Shown here: positions 34,765-45,778 of the stretch, one piece after another
Layout of the letters: each line of letters opens with the position of its first letter
Numbering within the stretch: position 1 is the first letter of the stretch
Assembly (NCBI GenBank): GCA_001566745.1
Contig: KQ964474.1
Span: forward strand, 80,243 to 126,289
DNA from: Conidiobolus coronatus NRRL 28638
Taxonomy: Eukaryota; Entomophthoromycota; Entomophthoromycetes; Entomophthorales; Conidiobolaceae
Direction of reading: 5' to 3'
DNA length: 46,047 nt
The notes under the pieces: generated by a model
What the model was told of the DNA's origin: nothing
Seen by the model: only the letters and a program-made list of their open reading frames with translations
The model's database searches: none
Translations under genes and position numbers: made by a program

Positions 34765-36780
34765 ATGACTTTAACTCAAAGCGTTCTAATACTTTACGGT
34801 ACCCAAACAGGGACCAGTCAAGAAGTTGGCGAGCGTTTATCGCGACAACTTCAACGTAACAATATACCTAACCGCGTGCTTAGTATTGATCAATACGATA
34901 AAACTCAACTTATTAGAGAGAGTTGTTGTTTATTTATTGTTGCTACTACTGGTCAAGGTGAAATTCCTTATTCTATGAAAGAATTTTGGAAATTTTTATT
35001 AAGAAAAGGTCTTCCTCAAGATATTTTAGCTCAGTTAAAGTTTAGCGTTTTTGGTCTAGGCGACAGTAGTTATGAGTTCTTTAATGTTGTAGGCAAAAAA
35101 TTATATAAAAGAGTTCTTCAATTGGGTGCAAGCCCTATATTCCCATTTGGGTCAGGCGACGACCAGCACTATTTAGGCTACGATGGAGGCCTAAAGAGCT
35201 GGTCCGAAGGTGTGCTCGAAGTCTTAAAAGATATTTATCCTAGCGATAAAGCTCCCTTACAAACAGAAGTTTGTTTGGAACCTAGTTGGAAACTCAATCC
35301 AATAGCAAATGAAAGCTTATCAGATACTCAAAATCATATGATAATGGATGATAACCCTGGTTGGATAAGTATGAAAGTAATTAAAAATAGTAGAATTACC
35401 CCAAATGACCACTTTCAAGAGAGTCGTGACTTAGTTTTAGAATTCAATGACCCCACTACAAAGTAATTAATCTATTATTTTATTGTATTTAATACTAATG
35501 ATCATTTGATAGAATTTTACCAGGTGATATAGCTTCCTTTTACCCTCAAAATTTACCTGATTTGGTAAATAAATTCATTGAGCTCAATGGATATGAAGAT
35601 ATTGCAGATCAGCTATACGATATCACACCAGCTTCTCAAGGTAATCCAGGCAATACAATTAATCATTTATCAATACTTACCAATTGTATAGATACATTCG
35701 TTCCTGTATACTTAAGATCTCCCAAGACCTTACGTCAATTATTAACCAATTACATTGATTTTAACTCAATCCCAAAGTATACCTTTTTCGAATTTATCTA
35801 CCATTTCACAGATGATGAAATGTTAAAGGAAAAGATTTTAGAATGGCTCACACCAGAAGGTATGGACGATCGACTCGCCTATACCCTTCGCGTTAAACGA
35901 ACCATCCCAGAAGTTTTAACTGATTTCAGAATGAAGATCCCTTTGAATTATTTATTAGATACACTACCCTCCATCAAGCCTAGATCTTTCTCTATTGCTA
36001 ATTATTCTGGAGCTCAGCCAAATCAATTACAATTAGCTATTGGAGTAATTCATTATAAAACTAAAATGAGTACTATTAGAACAGGGGTTTGTACTCAATG
36101 GGTTTCTAAAAGCTTAGGGGTAGATGATGAATTGTATGTTAGATTAATGCAAGGTAGTTTGAAGCCTCCAAGTGATCCTAATACACCTGTTATTATGATT
36201 AGTCCAGGTAATTTTAAGATTAAATCTGCGATGAAAACGTACTAATTTCAATGTTTATAGGGCTTGGAGTAGCACCTTTCAGAGGATTAATTCAATACAG
36301 AGTCCAACAGAATGCTACCTCAAATTATTTATACTTTGGATCTAGACACCCGGATAAGGATCAATATTATAAGGAAGAGTTTTCTCAATTGGAAACTGAA
36401 GGCAAATTGGTTTATAGAACTGGTTTCTCTAGATATCAGGTAATTTAATATGCACTTAATTATTATTACAATTTATTAACAATTAATTTAGGATCAAAAA
36501 GTATACGTTCAACACTTACTAGAAAAGGATACTCAACTAATTCAAGAATTAGTAATTGAAAAGGGTGGAAATATTTATTTATGCGGGTAAGTTTAAAATT
36601 GAGCAAAAATCACAATTAATATTAATCTAACAGTTTAGATCATCTAATAATATGCCAAAGCAAGTTGAAGCTGCTTTAGTGAAAATATTTGATAGTTATG
36701 AGAAGGAGGAACTTAATGGTAAATTATACTTTGCACAATTAAAGAAGGAGAAGAGATTTTGGTTAGAGAGTTGGAGTTAG
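34765..36780 (+). CDS. TAH18: NADPH-dependent diflavin oxidoreductase Tah18/NDOR1
   Basis: Passes electrons from NADPH through FAD and FMN to Dre2 in cytosolic Fe-S cluster assembly. Exons are 34765-35462, 35513-36207, 36261-36439, 36492-36586 and 36639-36780, giving 602 aa. The flavodoxin domain has YGTQTGTSQEV near residue 11, ATTGQGEIPYSMKEFWKFL, and FGLGDSSYEFFNVVGKKLY. FAD binding shows RSFSIANYS and GVCTQWVS. The NADPH domain shows SPGLGVAPFRG (across intron 2), FGSRHPDKDQYY and YLCGSS. The C-terminus FWLESWS has the aromatic ending usual in the family. Intron 1 has the branch-point-like TACTAATG. The start matches the family N-terminus, so no exon is needed in the gap. It is convergent with the CRAL-TRIO gene (101 bp apart). 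Confidence 0.95.
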
Positions 36781-36881
36781 ATAATAATTTAATAAAATTA
36801 AAATATTTAAAGTGATAGTAATGTAATAATTTTATTAATAATAGTGATATTTTATATAAGTGAGTTTTTTTGATTAATTAA

Positions 36882-38237
36882 TTAATCTGAATTTTTAGTA
36901 TTAGCATCAATAGTGGTATTAATAGCATTCCAATCAATATTATCGTAATAATTAATAACACCCAATCGATGATACATGTTTTTACAACGAACGTAAGGCC
37001 AAAGAGCTTGATGATTAGCTGCTAATTGATCTGCTAATTCATCCCTCTTCTCTTTTAACCCAATAGCATCTTCACCTCCTTGAATCCATTTATAAGTTTT
37101 TAACTCAAACTCTTTTGTTAATTCTTGTCTAGTTGCGATTAATTGAGTGTAATTATCGTCTTTAGGTAGTAATTGTTCATCTTCTGCGGGTGGAATATAC
37201 TTATATTGGTATGGGTTAGTTCCTCCCAATTCAGCTGGTAATTTAGTTTCATCAATATATTCTTTAATTTCTTCACCATTTGTAAAAACTACTTTAGATT
37301 TAATTACAGGATCTAAGAAGGATGAAATTACACTCCAAACACCTTAATGCAATGATTAGTTAATAAGTAGAGTATTTAATATTAGTAAATTACTATTAAA
37401 AATCCAAGGAGCTCCATGAATAATAACTCTTTTTAAAGTTTCTGGGATCTTGTCAGTTAGTAATTTAATAAGAGTTTTCATATAATTAATATCCTATAAT
37501 TAAAGTAAATTAATATCAATATATCAGTGGTAATAGTAGCTTACTAAGTTAGCCATAGTGAATCCCATTAAATTAAACACAATAGTAATAGTGCCTGATT
37601 TTGTCAACATTAAATAACTTGTAGTAATGATATTTAAAGTATACTCTAATTGCTCATCATTAGTATAATTAGATGGAAAACTTTTTGCTGAGTGAATGTA
37701 TAGGGTTAAGTAGCCATCCTTATCGGTTTGATGAAAGTAAAATGCACCACTCTCTAATTGCTCCTTATTAATAGATCTTTCACCTTCTAATTGTAGCTTT
37801 AGGATTGGTTCACTATTGAAGAATTCTAGAGAGCCTAGGAACATGCGAACTGCGTCATCAACGACCCATTTACGAGCTACTATATATCGAATTAGGAGGG
37901 CATCGGGGTGATCACTTTGAGCTAAAGACCATAGGCTAGACTTTAATTCTTCGCCACTCTTATTTAAGAATAGCTCGTTTATACTAGTTTGACTGGAGCT
38001 TTTCCACATTTTTTTAAAACTTAATCTACCAAAGGAACCGGTAGAACTAACGGACTTCTTTTCCTCTTCCTCTTCTATTTCTATACCGTTGAGTTTGTTG
38101 AATACCTTTTTCCATACCTGTTGAAGTACTTTTTCCTCTTCTGGAGTTAAGTTTAACTTTGAATAAGTTCTAGCCTTTACAGTATTGCCGTTAGTGGTAG
38201 TGCTTAAGTTATTGGGAGTAGGATCGATATCAGTCAT
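36882..38237 (-). CDS. CRAL-TRIO (Sec14/Csr1-like) lipid-transfer protein, paralogue 1
   Basis: Cytosolic phospholipid-binding protein of the Sec14 superfamily. Exons are 38237-37545, 37493-37394 and 37342-36882, giving 417 aa. The N-terminal CRAL-TRIO-N helices include LIRYIVARKWVVDDAVRMFL. The lipid domain includes GAFYFHQTDKDGYLTLYIHS, the floor strands IVFNLMGFTMANL, and the gate region PETLKRVIIHGAPWIF leading to VWSVISSFLDP. The C-terminal extension YKYIPPAEDEQLLPKDD and LWPYVRCKNMYHRLGVI resembles that of fungal Csr1/Sfh2-type proteins. It is a tandem duplicate of the next gene, with the same two intron positions and phases. The lipid ligand cannot be told from sequence. Confidence 0.9.
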
Positions 38238-38859
38238 CTTAATACGTTAGTTTAATATATTTTAGTTATTTTTTTTGCTAAATTAGTTTTTAAAATAAAA
38301 GAAGTTAAAGTTTAACTTAATTAATTGCAATATTACGTACTTTTATACAAAAATTGTGAAAATAAATTAAATATTTATATAAATAGTAATATAAGTTTTC
38401 TATTTTTATTTAGTATTATTCACTTTCACTTAAGTATATATTAATCATTTAAATTAATGCTAATTACCACGTGTGACCGTTATATGTTCAGAGTTAATAA
38501 ATTAAATTTGTGCAATTATTAATTCAAACTTTTATTATGGGTTTTGTTAATTTTACTAACTTATAATAATAATTTTAATAGTGATGTTTTTAGCTGTTGT
38601 TTTGCTAAATTTAATTACTTTTGGTTATAAAATATATTAAGATAGTTAGTAAGTTAGTTAAAGTATTAGATTTGACAGTATTACAATTAATCAATTATCT
38701 TTAAGTAAATTGTCTTAATTTGTACAATTATACTTGTTTATTGAATTATTAAATTATATTAGTTATTTATTTATAAAGCTATTATTTTGAGTGCTTTTTA
38801 GTTTAGTATTAGACATTACCCTTTGGCGAAATCAACTCGACGCATTATTAACAAAAAAA
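38238..38859. promoter_or_regulatory. intergenic promoter of CRAL-TRIO paralogue 1
   Basis: This 622 bp separates the tandem paralogues and must carry the promoter for paralogue 1. It holds one palindromic E-box CACGTG at 38468-38473, about 230 bp before the ATG, a possible bHLH site. Otherwise it is AT-rich. Confidence 0.45.
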
Positions 38860-40145
38860 TTATTCGGATTTAAGAACTGGTGCCCAGCTAATTTGATCGT
38901 ATGGAGTAATAACACCAGCGCGATGGTATAAGTTCTTGCAGTGGATGTAGGGCCAGAGGGATTGATGATTAGCTGCTAACTTATCGGCTAAGGCATCGCG
39001 TAGAGTTTTAATTTCAGAGTCTCCACTATCGATCCATTGGTAAGTTATACGATCGAATTCTTCAATGAGAGCACTACGCTCCTTAGCTAATCTTTCATAT
39101 TCGTCATCTTTAGCGAGCATAAGAACTTCATCATCTGAGGGGGGAGTGTACTTAAATTCATATTCATTAGAACCTCCCAAAACCTTTGGTAATTTGGTGT
39201 CTTCAATATATTCTTTAATTTCGTCTCCATTAGTGAAAATAACCTTGGATTTAATTACAGGGTCGAGGAAAGAGGAAATACCAGCCCATACACCTATTAA
39301 TAGAAATTATATTAGTAAAGTATAAAAATAATAAAGACCAATAGAACTTACTTCCAAAGATCCATGGAGCTCCATGTACAATTACTCTTTTAAGGGTTTC
39401 AGGATATTGGTCGCTTAATAGTTTAGCCAATGTTTTCATGTAGTTCAAGTCCTATAATTAGAGGTTAAAATGATGTAAGTTAAATAACTCATCTACTTAC
39501 CAAGTTGGCCATAGTAAAACCAGCCAAGTCAAATACGACGGTAATAGTTCCCAATTCACCAACCATTAAGTAACCAGTGATCATAATACTCAAAGTGTAC
39601 ATTAATTGCTCATCGTTAGTATATTGAGAGGGGAAGTTTTTAGCGGCGTGAACGTATAAGGTTAAATAACCTTCCTTATCGGTTTGATGGAAGTAAAAAG
39701 CACCGCTATCCAATTGACTACTCTTAATACAGCGTTCACCTTCAGTTTGAACTTTTCTTAAAACTTCGCCATTGAAGAATTCAAGGGAACCTAAAAACAT
39801 TTTAACAGCATCATCAACGTTCCATTTACGAGCTACTAAGTAACGAAGGACTAAACTATCGGGGTGATCGGCTTGAACGACGTTCCAGTAGCTTGATTTT
39901 AGCTCTTCACCTGATACTTTTAATTCTATTTCGTTAGAGGTTGAGCTGGACATTCGTACCATATTCTTTAGACTAAAACGACCAAAAGTGCCAGTGTTAC
40001 TAGCGTTTTTATCTTCTACTGGTTTAGGTTCTACATTATTCATTTTATCTAGCACTTTTTTCCAAACTTGCTTTAATTTTGTTAGCTCCTCATCGTTTAA
40101 ATTCAATTTGTTATAGGTTCTTGCTTTAACAGAAATAGAAGTCAT
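38860..40145 (-). CDS. CRAL-TRIO (Sec14/Csr1-like) lipid-transfer protein, paralogue 2
   Basis: Exons are 40145-39501, 39451-39352 and 39293-38860, giving 392 aa. The fold elements match paralogue 1: VLRYLVARKWNVDDAVKMFL, GAFYFHQTDKEGYLTLYVHA, VFDLAGFTMANL, PETLKRVIVHGAPWIF, then WAGISSFLDP. The C-terminal Csr1-like extension is kept (LWPYIHCKNLYHRAGVI). Exon 2 is exactly 100 nt in both genes and intron phases are the same, so the pair arose by tandem duplication. The coding sequence is a little GC-richer than paralogue 1, which may mean higher expression (inference). The N-terminus is 16 residues shorter at exon 1. Confidence 0.9.
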
Positions 40146-41893
40146 TTTAGTTAATTTTATTTCAATATTCAGTATATTACTATTTTATATTATATAAATT
40201 TATAAAAAATTTTATTGCTAAAGCTTTACTTTTATATATCTTATCTTTTGCTTAAAAAAAGAAGTATAAATCAAAATAAAAGCTGGGCGTTCTATTTATA
40301 TATACATAACTTAATCCAGCTTATTATTGGATATGTGAAAATTTAGTAAATTCAAAATAATGTGATCTCCAGCTATCCTACTCCTAATTTCGACTGATTG
40401 GGTAGTTTATTAATCTGGAGTGAGCCGTATATTAAGTTCTTGTTACATCCCTTTATTAGAATCCTCAAATATTGCTTATTTGTTTCCATTTAATGTATTG
40501 GCAATGGATTAATTATCTTCTTTATACTGAATATGATATAAATATTACATACAATATACCAAAGTTTTTACATATCTTTTATTTTGTTATTAATTATCAA
40601 AATGAAACAAAGGAAAAAAGTTTAATTATTTCATGTGATATACCAATTAGAAAAAATTACTTTACTTGCAGTTAATTGCTCAGACCTCAGTACTCTTGGC
40701 AATTATGACATCTTTATACTAAGTAAAACTAGCTTTTCTAAATATTACCCGTAGCAGAGTTCCTAATTTTAACTTATTACCTAGTTAGGTAATTTTTAAT
40801 CTGTCGAAGTGTGAACTTATTTTCAACTCGGGTTCATTAAATACCTCTCTGCGCTAATTAGTATTAATTATCGGGTAAAGAATAAAAAGGCGTTGTTGTA
40901 GAATTGTGCACTTCGAATTGTTGATCAAAGTTACACAGTTTTTCCTTAAAAAAATCTTGATGATTTTATTATTTTCTAATTGAATGGAAATATTTTATAG
41001 GTTACATTATCGAATTTTACGTCATTTTCCCCATTATTATTTAAAAAATTAATGATGAAATATGATACTAAATTTAATTCATCTAGTGATGTATAAAATG
41101 TAAATATTTACATTTTTAGCAAGTGTTATATCCTGCAAAGGTGTAATTATTTTTAAGAACTATTTTTAGCAAAATTTTAAGGAGTTAAGTGTATATTCCT
41201 TGATGTTCGAAACCAGTTATTCATTTTCAACTAAAATTTTTTTAATATGCTCGATTTGCTGACATATTTGAACAAAACCTCTCCTTAATATAAGACTAGC
41301 AACTAGTGCTGCCATATCAGCAGAAAAAAGTAAAAATTTTCTTTTCAGATTGTTTAAACTCTTCATATTGCATTTAGGAGTTAATTGACCAGAGTAAAAT
41401 TGGAGTAAATTTTATTGGTTATAAATGTTAGTTGGGCTAAATTAGCTATTTTTCTAATCAATTTTAAGGCAGTTGAATACAAAAATAAATTAGTTATTAT
41501 ATTCGCGTCACAGTTTAAAAATTAACGCGTTGGCACTGTTAAATATTGATCTAGCATAATAAGCAGGGAAGCTGACTAAACTGGAAGTTATAGCGTATAT
41601 AACCGCTTATTGTATTTACAGCTAACTAGTGCTATATTCAATATAGTAGCATATTTATACTATATATAATAAATAAAAATCTTTAATATAATTTTTATCC
41701 CACAACAAAAGTAAAAAATAACTTGGATTTAAATAAAGGTTAATCAGAGGTACTTGACTCCAGCGTAAATTCATCCCAATTTTATTGAATTTATAAGTTA
41801 GATTTAATTAAAATTTTAAATAATAATAATTTTTAACCCTTTTTTCCGTATAAAAATTAATAAACTGTAAAATATAAGTAAATATAATTATAA
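40146..41893. other. divergent intergenic region, CRAL-TRIO paralogue 2 / YTA7
   Basis: 1.75 kb that must hold both promoters. It contains a perfect palindrome ATTACCTAGTTAGGTAAT (40776-40793) and two loosely similar blocks starting TCCTAATTT (about 40382 and 40761). A 67-codon frame at 40472 is AT-driven and not convincing. Confidence 0.45.
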
Positions 41894-44800
41894 ATGGTTA
41901 GATATCCTCGTAATACTATAGAGTCATCTTCCGATTCTGATTATGAAAATACAGAATTACCAATTCAAGATAATCCTGAAGATGAGGATTTTATACCTGG
42001 TAAGTCGGAATCTGAAGCTGAACATGACATAAGTGAATATGATTCCGATGATGATAGTATGAGACTAGCTCGCTCCAATAAGGCTAAAAACGATAAAGCT
42101 TTTATTAATGATAATTCAGATTTATCTGAGCACGAATCTGATGGAAAATGCGATCCTGAGGTTCAACAAGATAGAGAAGAAGATTCTGATGACTACGCTG
42201 GCACTCGTTCATCGAGGAGGAAACGTATAAAGACTGGTGCTTCCTCATCTGCATACAATTTAAGAAGTGCTAATAAAAAAGAAGAATCTGAAGCTGAATC
42301 TACTGCAGATAATATAGGTTACCGTACAAGGCTAAGAACTAGACAGAATAATAAAAACGGTATTAGAGGTTTTAGAAAGGGCTCTAAGAACTTTTACGGT
42401 GCTAATAACCAAGATAAAGACCAACTTACAGATTTAGAACATGAACCTTCGAAGCTAAATGAACTTGACGATGAAGCTGGCCTTCAAAGGTTATTTAGAG
42501 GTTTTACTAATAAGAAAGAAACTGATAAAGTTAAGAAAAATACTATTTTACCTGATAATTTAGAAATTATAAATGATGAAAGGCTAAAACTACTAAGTGA
42601 AGACGATAAGCTAAATTCTTTTAACTTAAACAAGAAACCCGTTACTTGGAATCAATTTGGTGGTTTAAAAAAGCAAATTCAAACTTTAAACCAAACCCTT
42701 GTACTGCCAACAAAGTATAAAGCTCTATACGATTCTATTAACTTAAAGCCTGAAAATGGTTTCTTATTTTATGGTCCACCAGGTACTGGTAAAACTATGG
42801 TTGCTCAAGCACTTGCAAACGATACATCTAGTAACGGAAAACCTTGGGCATTCTTTTTCAGAAACTCTACAGAATTTTTATCAAAATATTATGGTGATGG
42901 TGAAAAAAACTTAACCCAGTTATTTGAAACTGCAAGAAAATGGTCGCCAGCTATTATTTACTTAGATGAAATAGATGCTCTAGCCCCATCTCGTATTGAA
43001 TCAGAAGAAACTCACTTAACAGCAATGGTTTCCACATTATTAGGGCTTATGGATGGTGCTGTTGAGCGTGAAGGAGTTGTTGTTATTGCTTCCACTAATC
43101 ACCCTGAAACTATCGATCCTGCACTTAGAAGACCTGGTAGATTTGGTACAGAACTCTTATTTACACTTCCTGACCATTACTCAAGAATGGAGGTTTTTAG
43201 TAAGATTACCCAAAGTTGGCCAGTTCCTCCTCCAAATGATTTGATAGATTGGCTTGCTACGCGTACCAATGGATATACTCCTGCAGATATTAAATTGGTC
43301 TGTAACGAATCTTTACTTCAAGCTAAGATTCAATCTTCTTTGATTAATAGAGCAAATGACCTCCCTCTTCAAGTCAACAAATCGCACTTTGAGCAATCTT
43401 TAGCAACTTTTGTTCCTACAGGTAGACGTGCCCTATCAATGGATGTATTTCCTTTACCTTTCTACCAATCAGCTTTGCTTCAATCTGAAGTTGATCACTG
43501 CTGCCAGTGGTTTGCTCCATACTTAGAATCTCCAATAGTAACGCCCCTTGTTCCACAACTTCCCAAATCTCTTGTACTATATGGCTCAAACTCTTATATT
43601 TTATCTTCTATTGGTTCTGCAGTCCTAAATCAACTTGCTGTTGATAGAATTTTAACGCTTAGTGCTTCCGATTTAGTTCGTCAATCTGATGGTATTACAG
43701 TACCCCAAGCCCTTAAAAGACAGTTAGCATCAATTCCAATGCACCCTATTGCGTTTACAACATCTGTAATTTATATCCCCTTCATTGACAGTAGTCCTAG
43801 AATTTTTTCACAAGTGATTTCTATATTGAATATGTACCTTAAGCACTTAAGTCCACTTTGTCAAGTTGTATTATTGGTCACTTCTAATTCATCTCCAGAA
43901 GATTTTGGCTACGATTTCCTTCAACCTCCCCAAGCTCAATTCTATGAAGTTAACTCTTATCCGAATCAGGATCAAAGGTCTAAGTTTTTAATTAACTTGT
44001 TAGAAGCTGCCTTCTCTTCTAAACTTCCCAAACCAGATAAAGAATCACTATTCAGAGGAAGATTCTCGCCTCCAAACCCTAAATCTGCAAATTCATTGAT
44101 ATTAAATGATGGATCTAATGGTTCTGACTTAGTTTGTAAGGATTTGGTTCAATTAATTCATGGATGCCTCCACGATCCTTCCTTCGCCCTCTTATGTGAA
44201 CCCATGTTCTTGGATGATGATTGGAGGCCAGGATATACCAAAATGTGTTTATTAACAATTTTAGAAAAACTTGCAGATAGTAGTTATGAAACTTTTGAGC
44301 AAGTTTTAGAAGATTTAAATGCCATAGTAAATAATATACTTTTCTTCTTAAAAGAGCCAGGACACTTTATTGCGCAAACGGTTCTTCAATTAGAATACGA
44401 TATATACCACAATTTGGGCACTAAATATCCCTTTGTTTTTGACCAATATAACAAGGCTACAGATTATAGAATGGAAAACTTTTATATAGCTCCACCACCC
44501 CCTGAAGCTCCTATTGCTGAAGTTGAACAAGATTCAGCTCCTCAAGTAAATGCAAACGGTCATAGTAATGGCGATATTAATGGCGAAAGCAAAATTACCG
44601 ACCAAGTTGAATCAAGCAATTTACAAACAGTTGACTTAAAGCTTGAGCACGCTGAATCAATCAATGCTGAACCAAATGGTACTATTCAAGCTGAAGTATA
44701 CACATCAGTTACAACTGTAGAAACCAATGTCAATACAGATGAAACTAAATCAAGCAAGCATGATTTAGCCTCCATATTAACTAACGATGAAAGCTTTAAT

Positions 44801-45202
44801 GGTATAGATGCTCTAAAACCCACCAATATTGATAATATTCTTGCAGTAAATTCCAAATCAGCTCCCGTAGATATCGACGTTAAACTATCTATTCCAAAGC
44901 TATTAGTCCCTGAATCACCTAACGATGTTTCATCAACCTGTATGAGCACAACATCAACCTATTATCTCCCTAGTATAATAGATTCCTGGCACCGCAAAGA
45001 ATATGAATCTTTTAAGGATATTGAAGACCCCAACTCCGTTTACTATTTAAATACAGCTCATAAAATTTTGATGCAAAAAACGGAAAGATACAGTATTTCC
45101 CAATTATTAGAGTTTTCTTGCTCGCATACTTTAGCTAATGCGAATACTTTTAAAGACCTCTGCGAGGTTATTAAGGCTGAAGACCCTCCAAGTTCCCCCT
45201 AA
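41894..45202 (+). CDS. YTA7: ATAD2/Yta7-type AAA ATPase with degenerate bromodomain
   Basis: Nuclear histone-handling AAA ATPase of the ATAD2/Yta7/Abo1 family. Single exon, 1102 aa. The acidic Ser/Asp/Glu-rich N-terminus (1-220) also has Arg/Lys patches. AAA1 at about 250-480 starts with VTWNQFGGLKKQIQTLNQ. It has Walker A GPPGTGKT (294-301), Walker B YLDEIDALAP (Asp358, Glu359), sensor STNHPETIDPALRRPGRFG, and a helical lid. AAA2 (about 540-690) has lost its P-loop (YGSNSYILSSIG), as is usual for the family. A bromodomain-like helical region spans about 745-850. A low-complexity linker follows, then a conserved-looking C-terminal segment. The absence of introns contrasts with most neighbours. 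Confidence 0.93.
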   Translation: MVRYPRNTIESSSDSDYENTELPIQDNPEDEDFIPGKSESEAEHDISEYDSDDDSMRLARSNKAKNDKAFINDNSDLSEHESDGKCDPEVQQDREEDSDDYAGTRSSRRKRIKTGASSSAYNLRSANKKEESEAESTADNIGYRTRLRTRQNNKNGIRGFRKGSKNFYGANNQDKDQLTDLEHEPSKLNELDDEAGLQRLFRGFTNKKETDKVKKNTILPDNLEIINDERLKLLSEDDKLNSFNLNKKPVTWNQFGGLKKQIQTLNQTLVLPTKYKALYDSINLKPENGFLFYGPPGTGKTMVAQALANDTSSNGKPWAFFFRNSTEFLSKYYGDGEKNLTQLFETARKWSPAIIYLDEIDALAPSRIESEETHLTAMVSTLLGLMDGAVEREGVVVIASTNHPETIDPALRRPGRFGTELLFTLPDHYSRMEVFSKITQSWPVPPPNDLIDWLATRTNGYTPADIKLVCNESLLQAKIQSSLINRANDLPLQVNKSHFEQSLATFVPTGRRALSMDVFPLPFYQSALLQSEVDHCCQWFAPYLESPIVTPLVPQLPKSLVLYGSNSYILSSIGSAVLNQLAVDRILTLSASDLVRQSDGITVPQALKRQLASIPMHPIAFTTSVIYIPFIDSSPRIFSQVISILNMYLKHLSPLCQVVLLVTSNSSPEDFGYDFLQPPQAQFYEVNSYPNQDQRSKFLINLLEAAFSSKLPKPDKESLFRGRFSPPNPKSANSLILNDGSNGSDLVCKDLVQLIHGCLHDPSFALLCEPMFLDDDWRPGYTKMCLLTILEKLADSSYETFEQVLEDLNAIVNNILFFLKEPGHFIAQTVLQLEYDIYHNLGTKYPFVFDQYNKATDYRMENFYIAPPPPEAPIAEVEQDSAPQVNANGHSNGDINGESKITDQVESSNLQTVDLKLEHAESINAEPNGTIQAEVYTSVTTVETNVNTDETKSSKHDLASILTNDESFNGIDALKPTNIDNILAVNSKSAPVDIDVKLSIPKLLVPESPNDVSSTCMSTTSTYYLPSIIDSWHRKEYESFKDIEDPNSVYYLNTAHKILMQKTERYSISQLLEFSCSHTLANANTFKDLCEVIKAEDPPSSP

Positions 45203-45778
45203 TAGACGTTAGTTTACTTATTTTTGTAAATTAAACTTCAAATTACATTCAGACTCGGCCTCTTGCTCTGTTCCTTCCAGGCGTATTAATCATAAATTAT
45301 GTAGATTTAAAAATATATATTTATTATGACTATTGGATAAGTCAATGACGGAATGGAACAAGATAAGGGTTAGATTGTATTTAAATTTGTGTAAATTCAT
45401 TAATTAATAAATTATTTTCATTGCATTTTAATATTAATATAGTAGATTTCATTTAAAATTACGCATTACTCTAATTAAATGTATAATATCTATATAATCT
45501 TATCTAATATACATATTCAACCTTTTAACTTTATTATTTATAAGCACAGCTTGCAATTATTGAAAATAAGTTATATTGCAATTTCTGGGCAAAACTTGTC
45601 ATCTAGGTTGGAATCTAGTATAACAATTTTAAATTCACTTATTACATCAAATAGCTATTTTTAAACTTTAATACTTATAGTATCTCTATTGAATATATGA
45701 TTTCCAGTTATTTATTATTGTATGGTAAAAATGGCAGTATAGCTCATAAATATTAGTTTTTATTATAATATATTTATT
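45203..45778. other. YTA7 3' flank
   Basis: About 575 bp of AT-rich sequence between YTA7 and element copy G, containing a 61-codon chance frame. No gene is supported. Confidence 0.45.
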
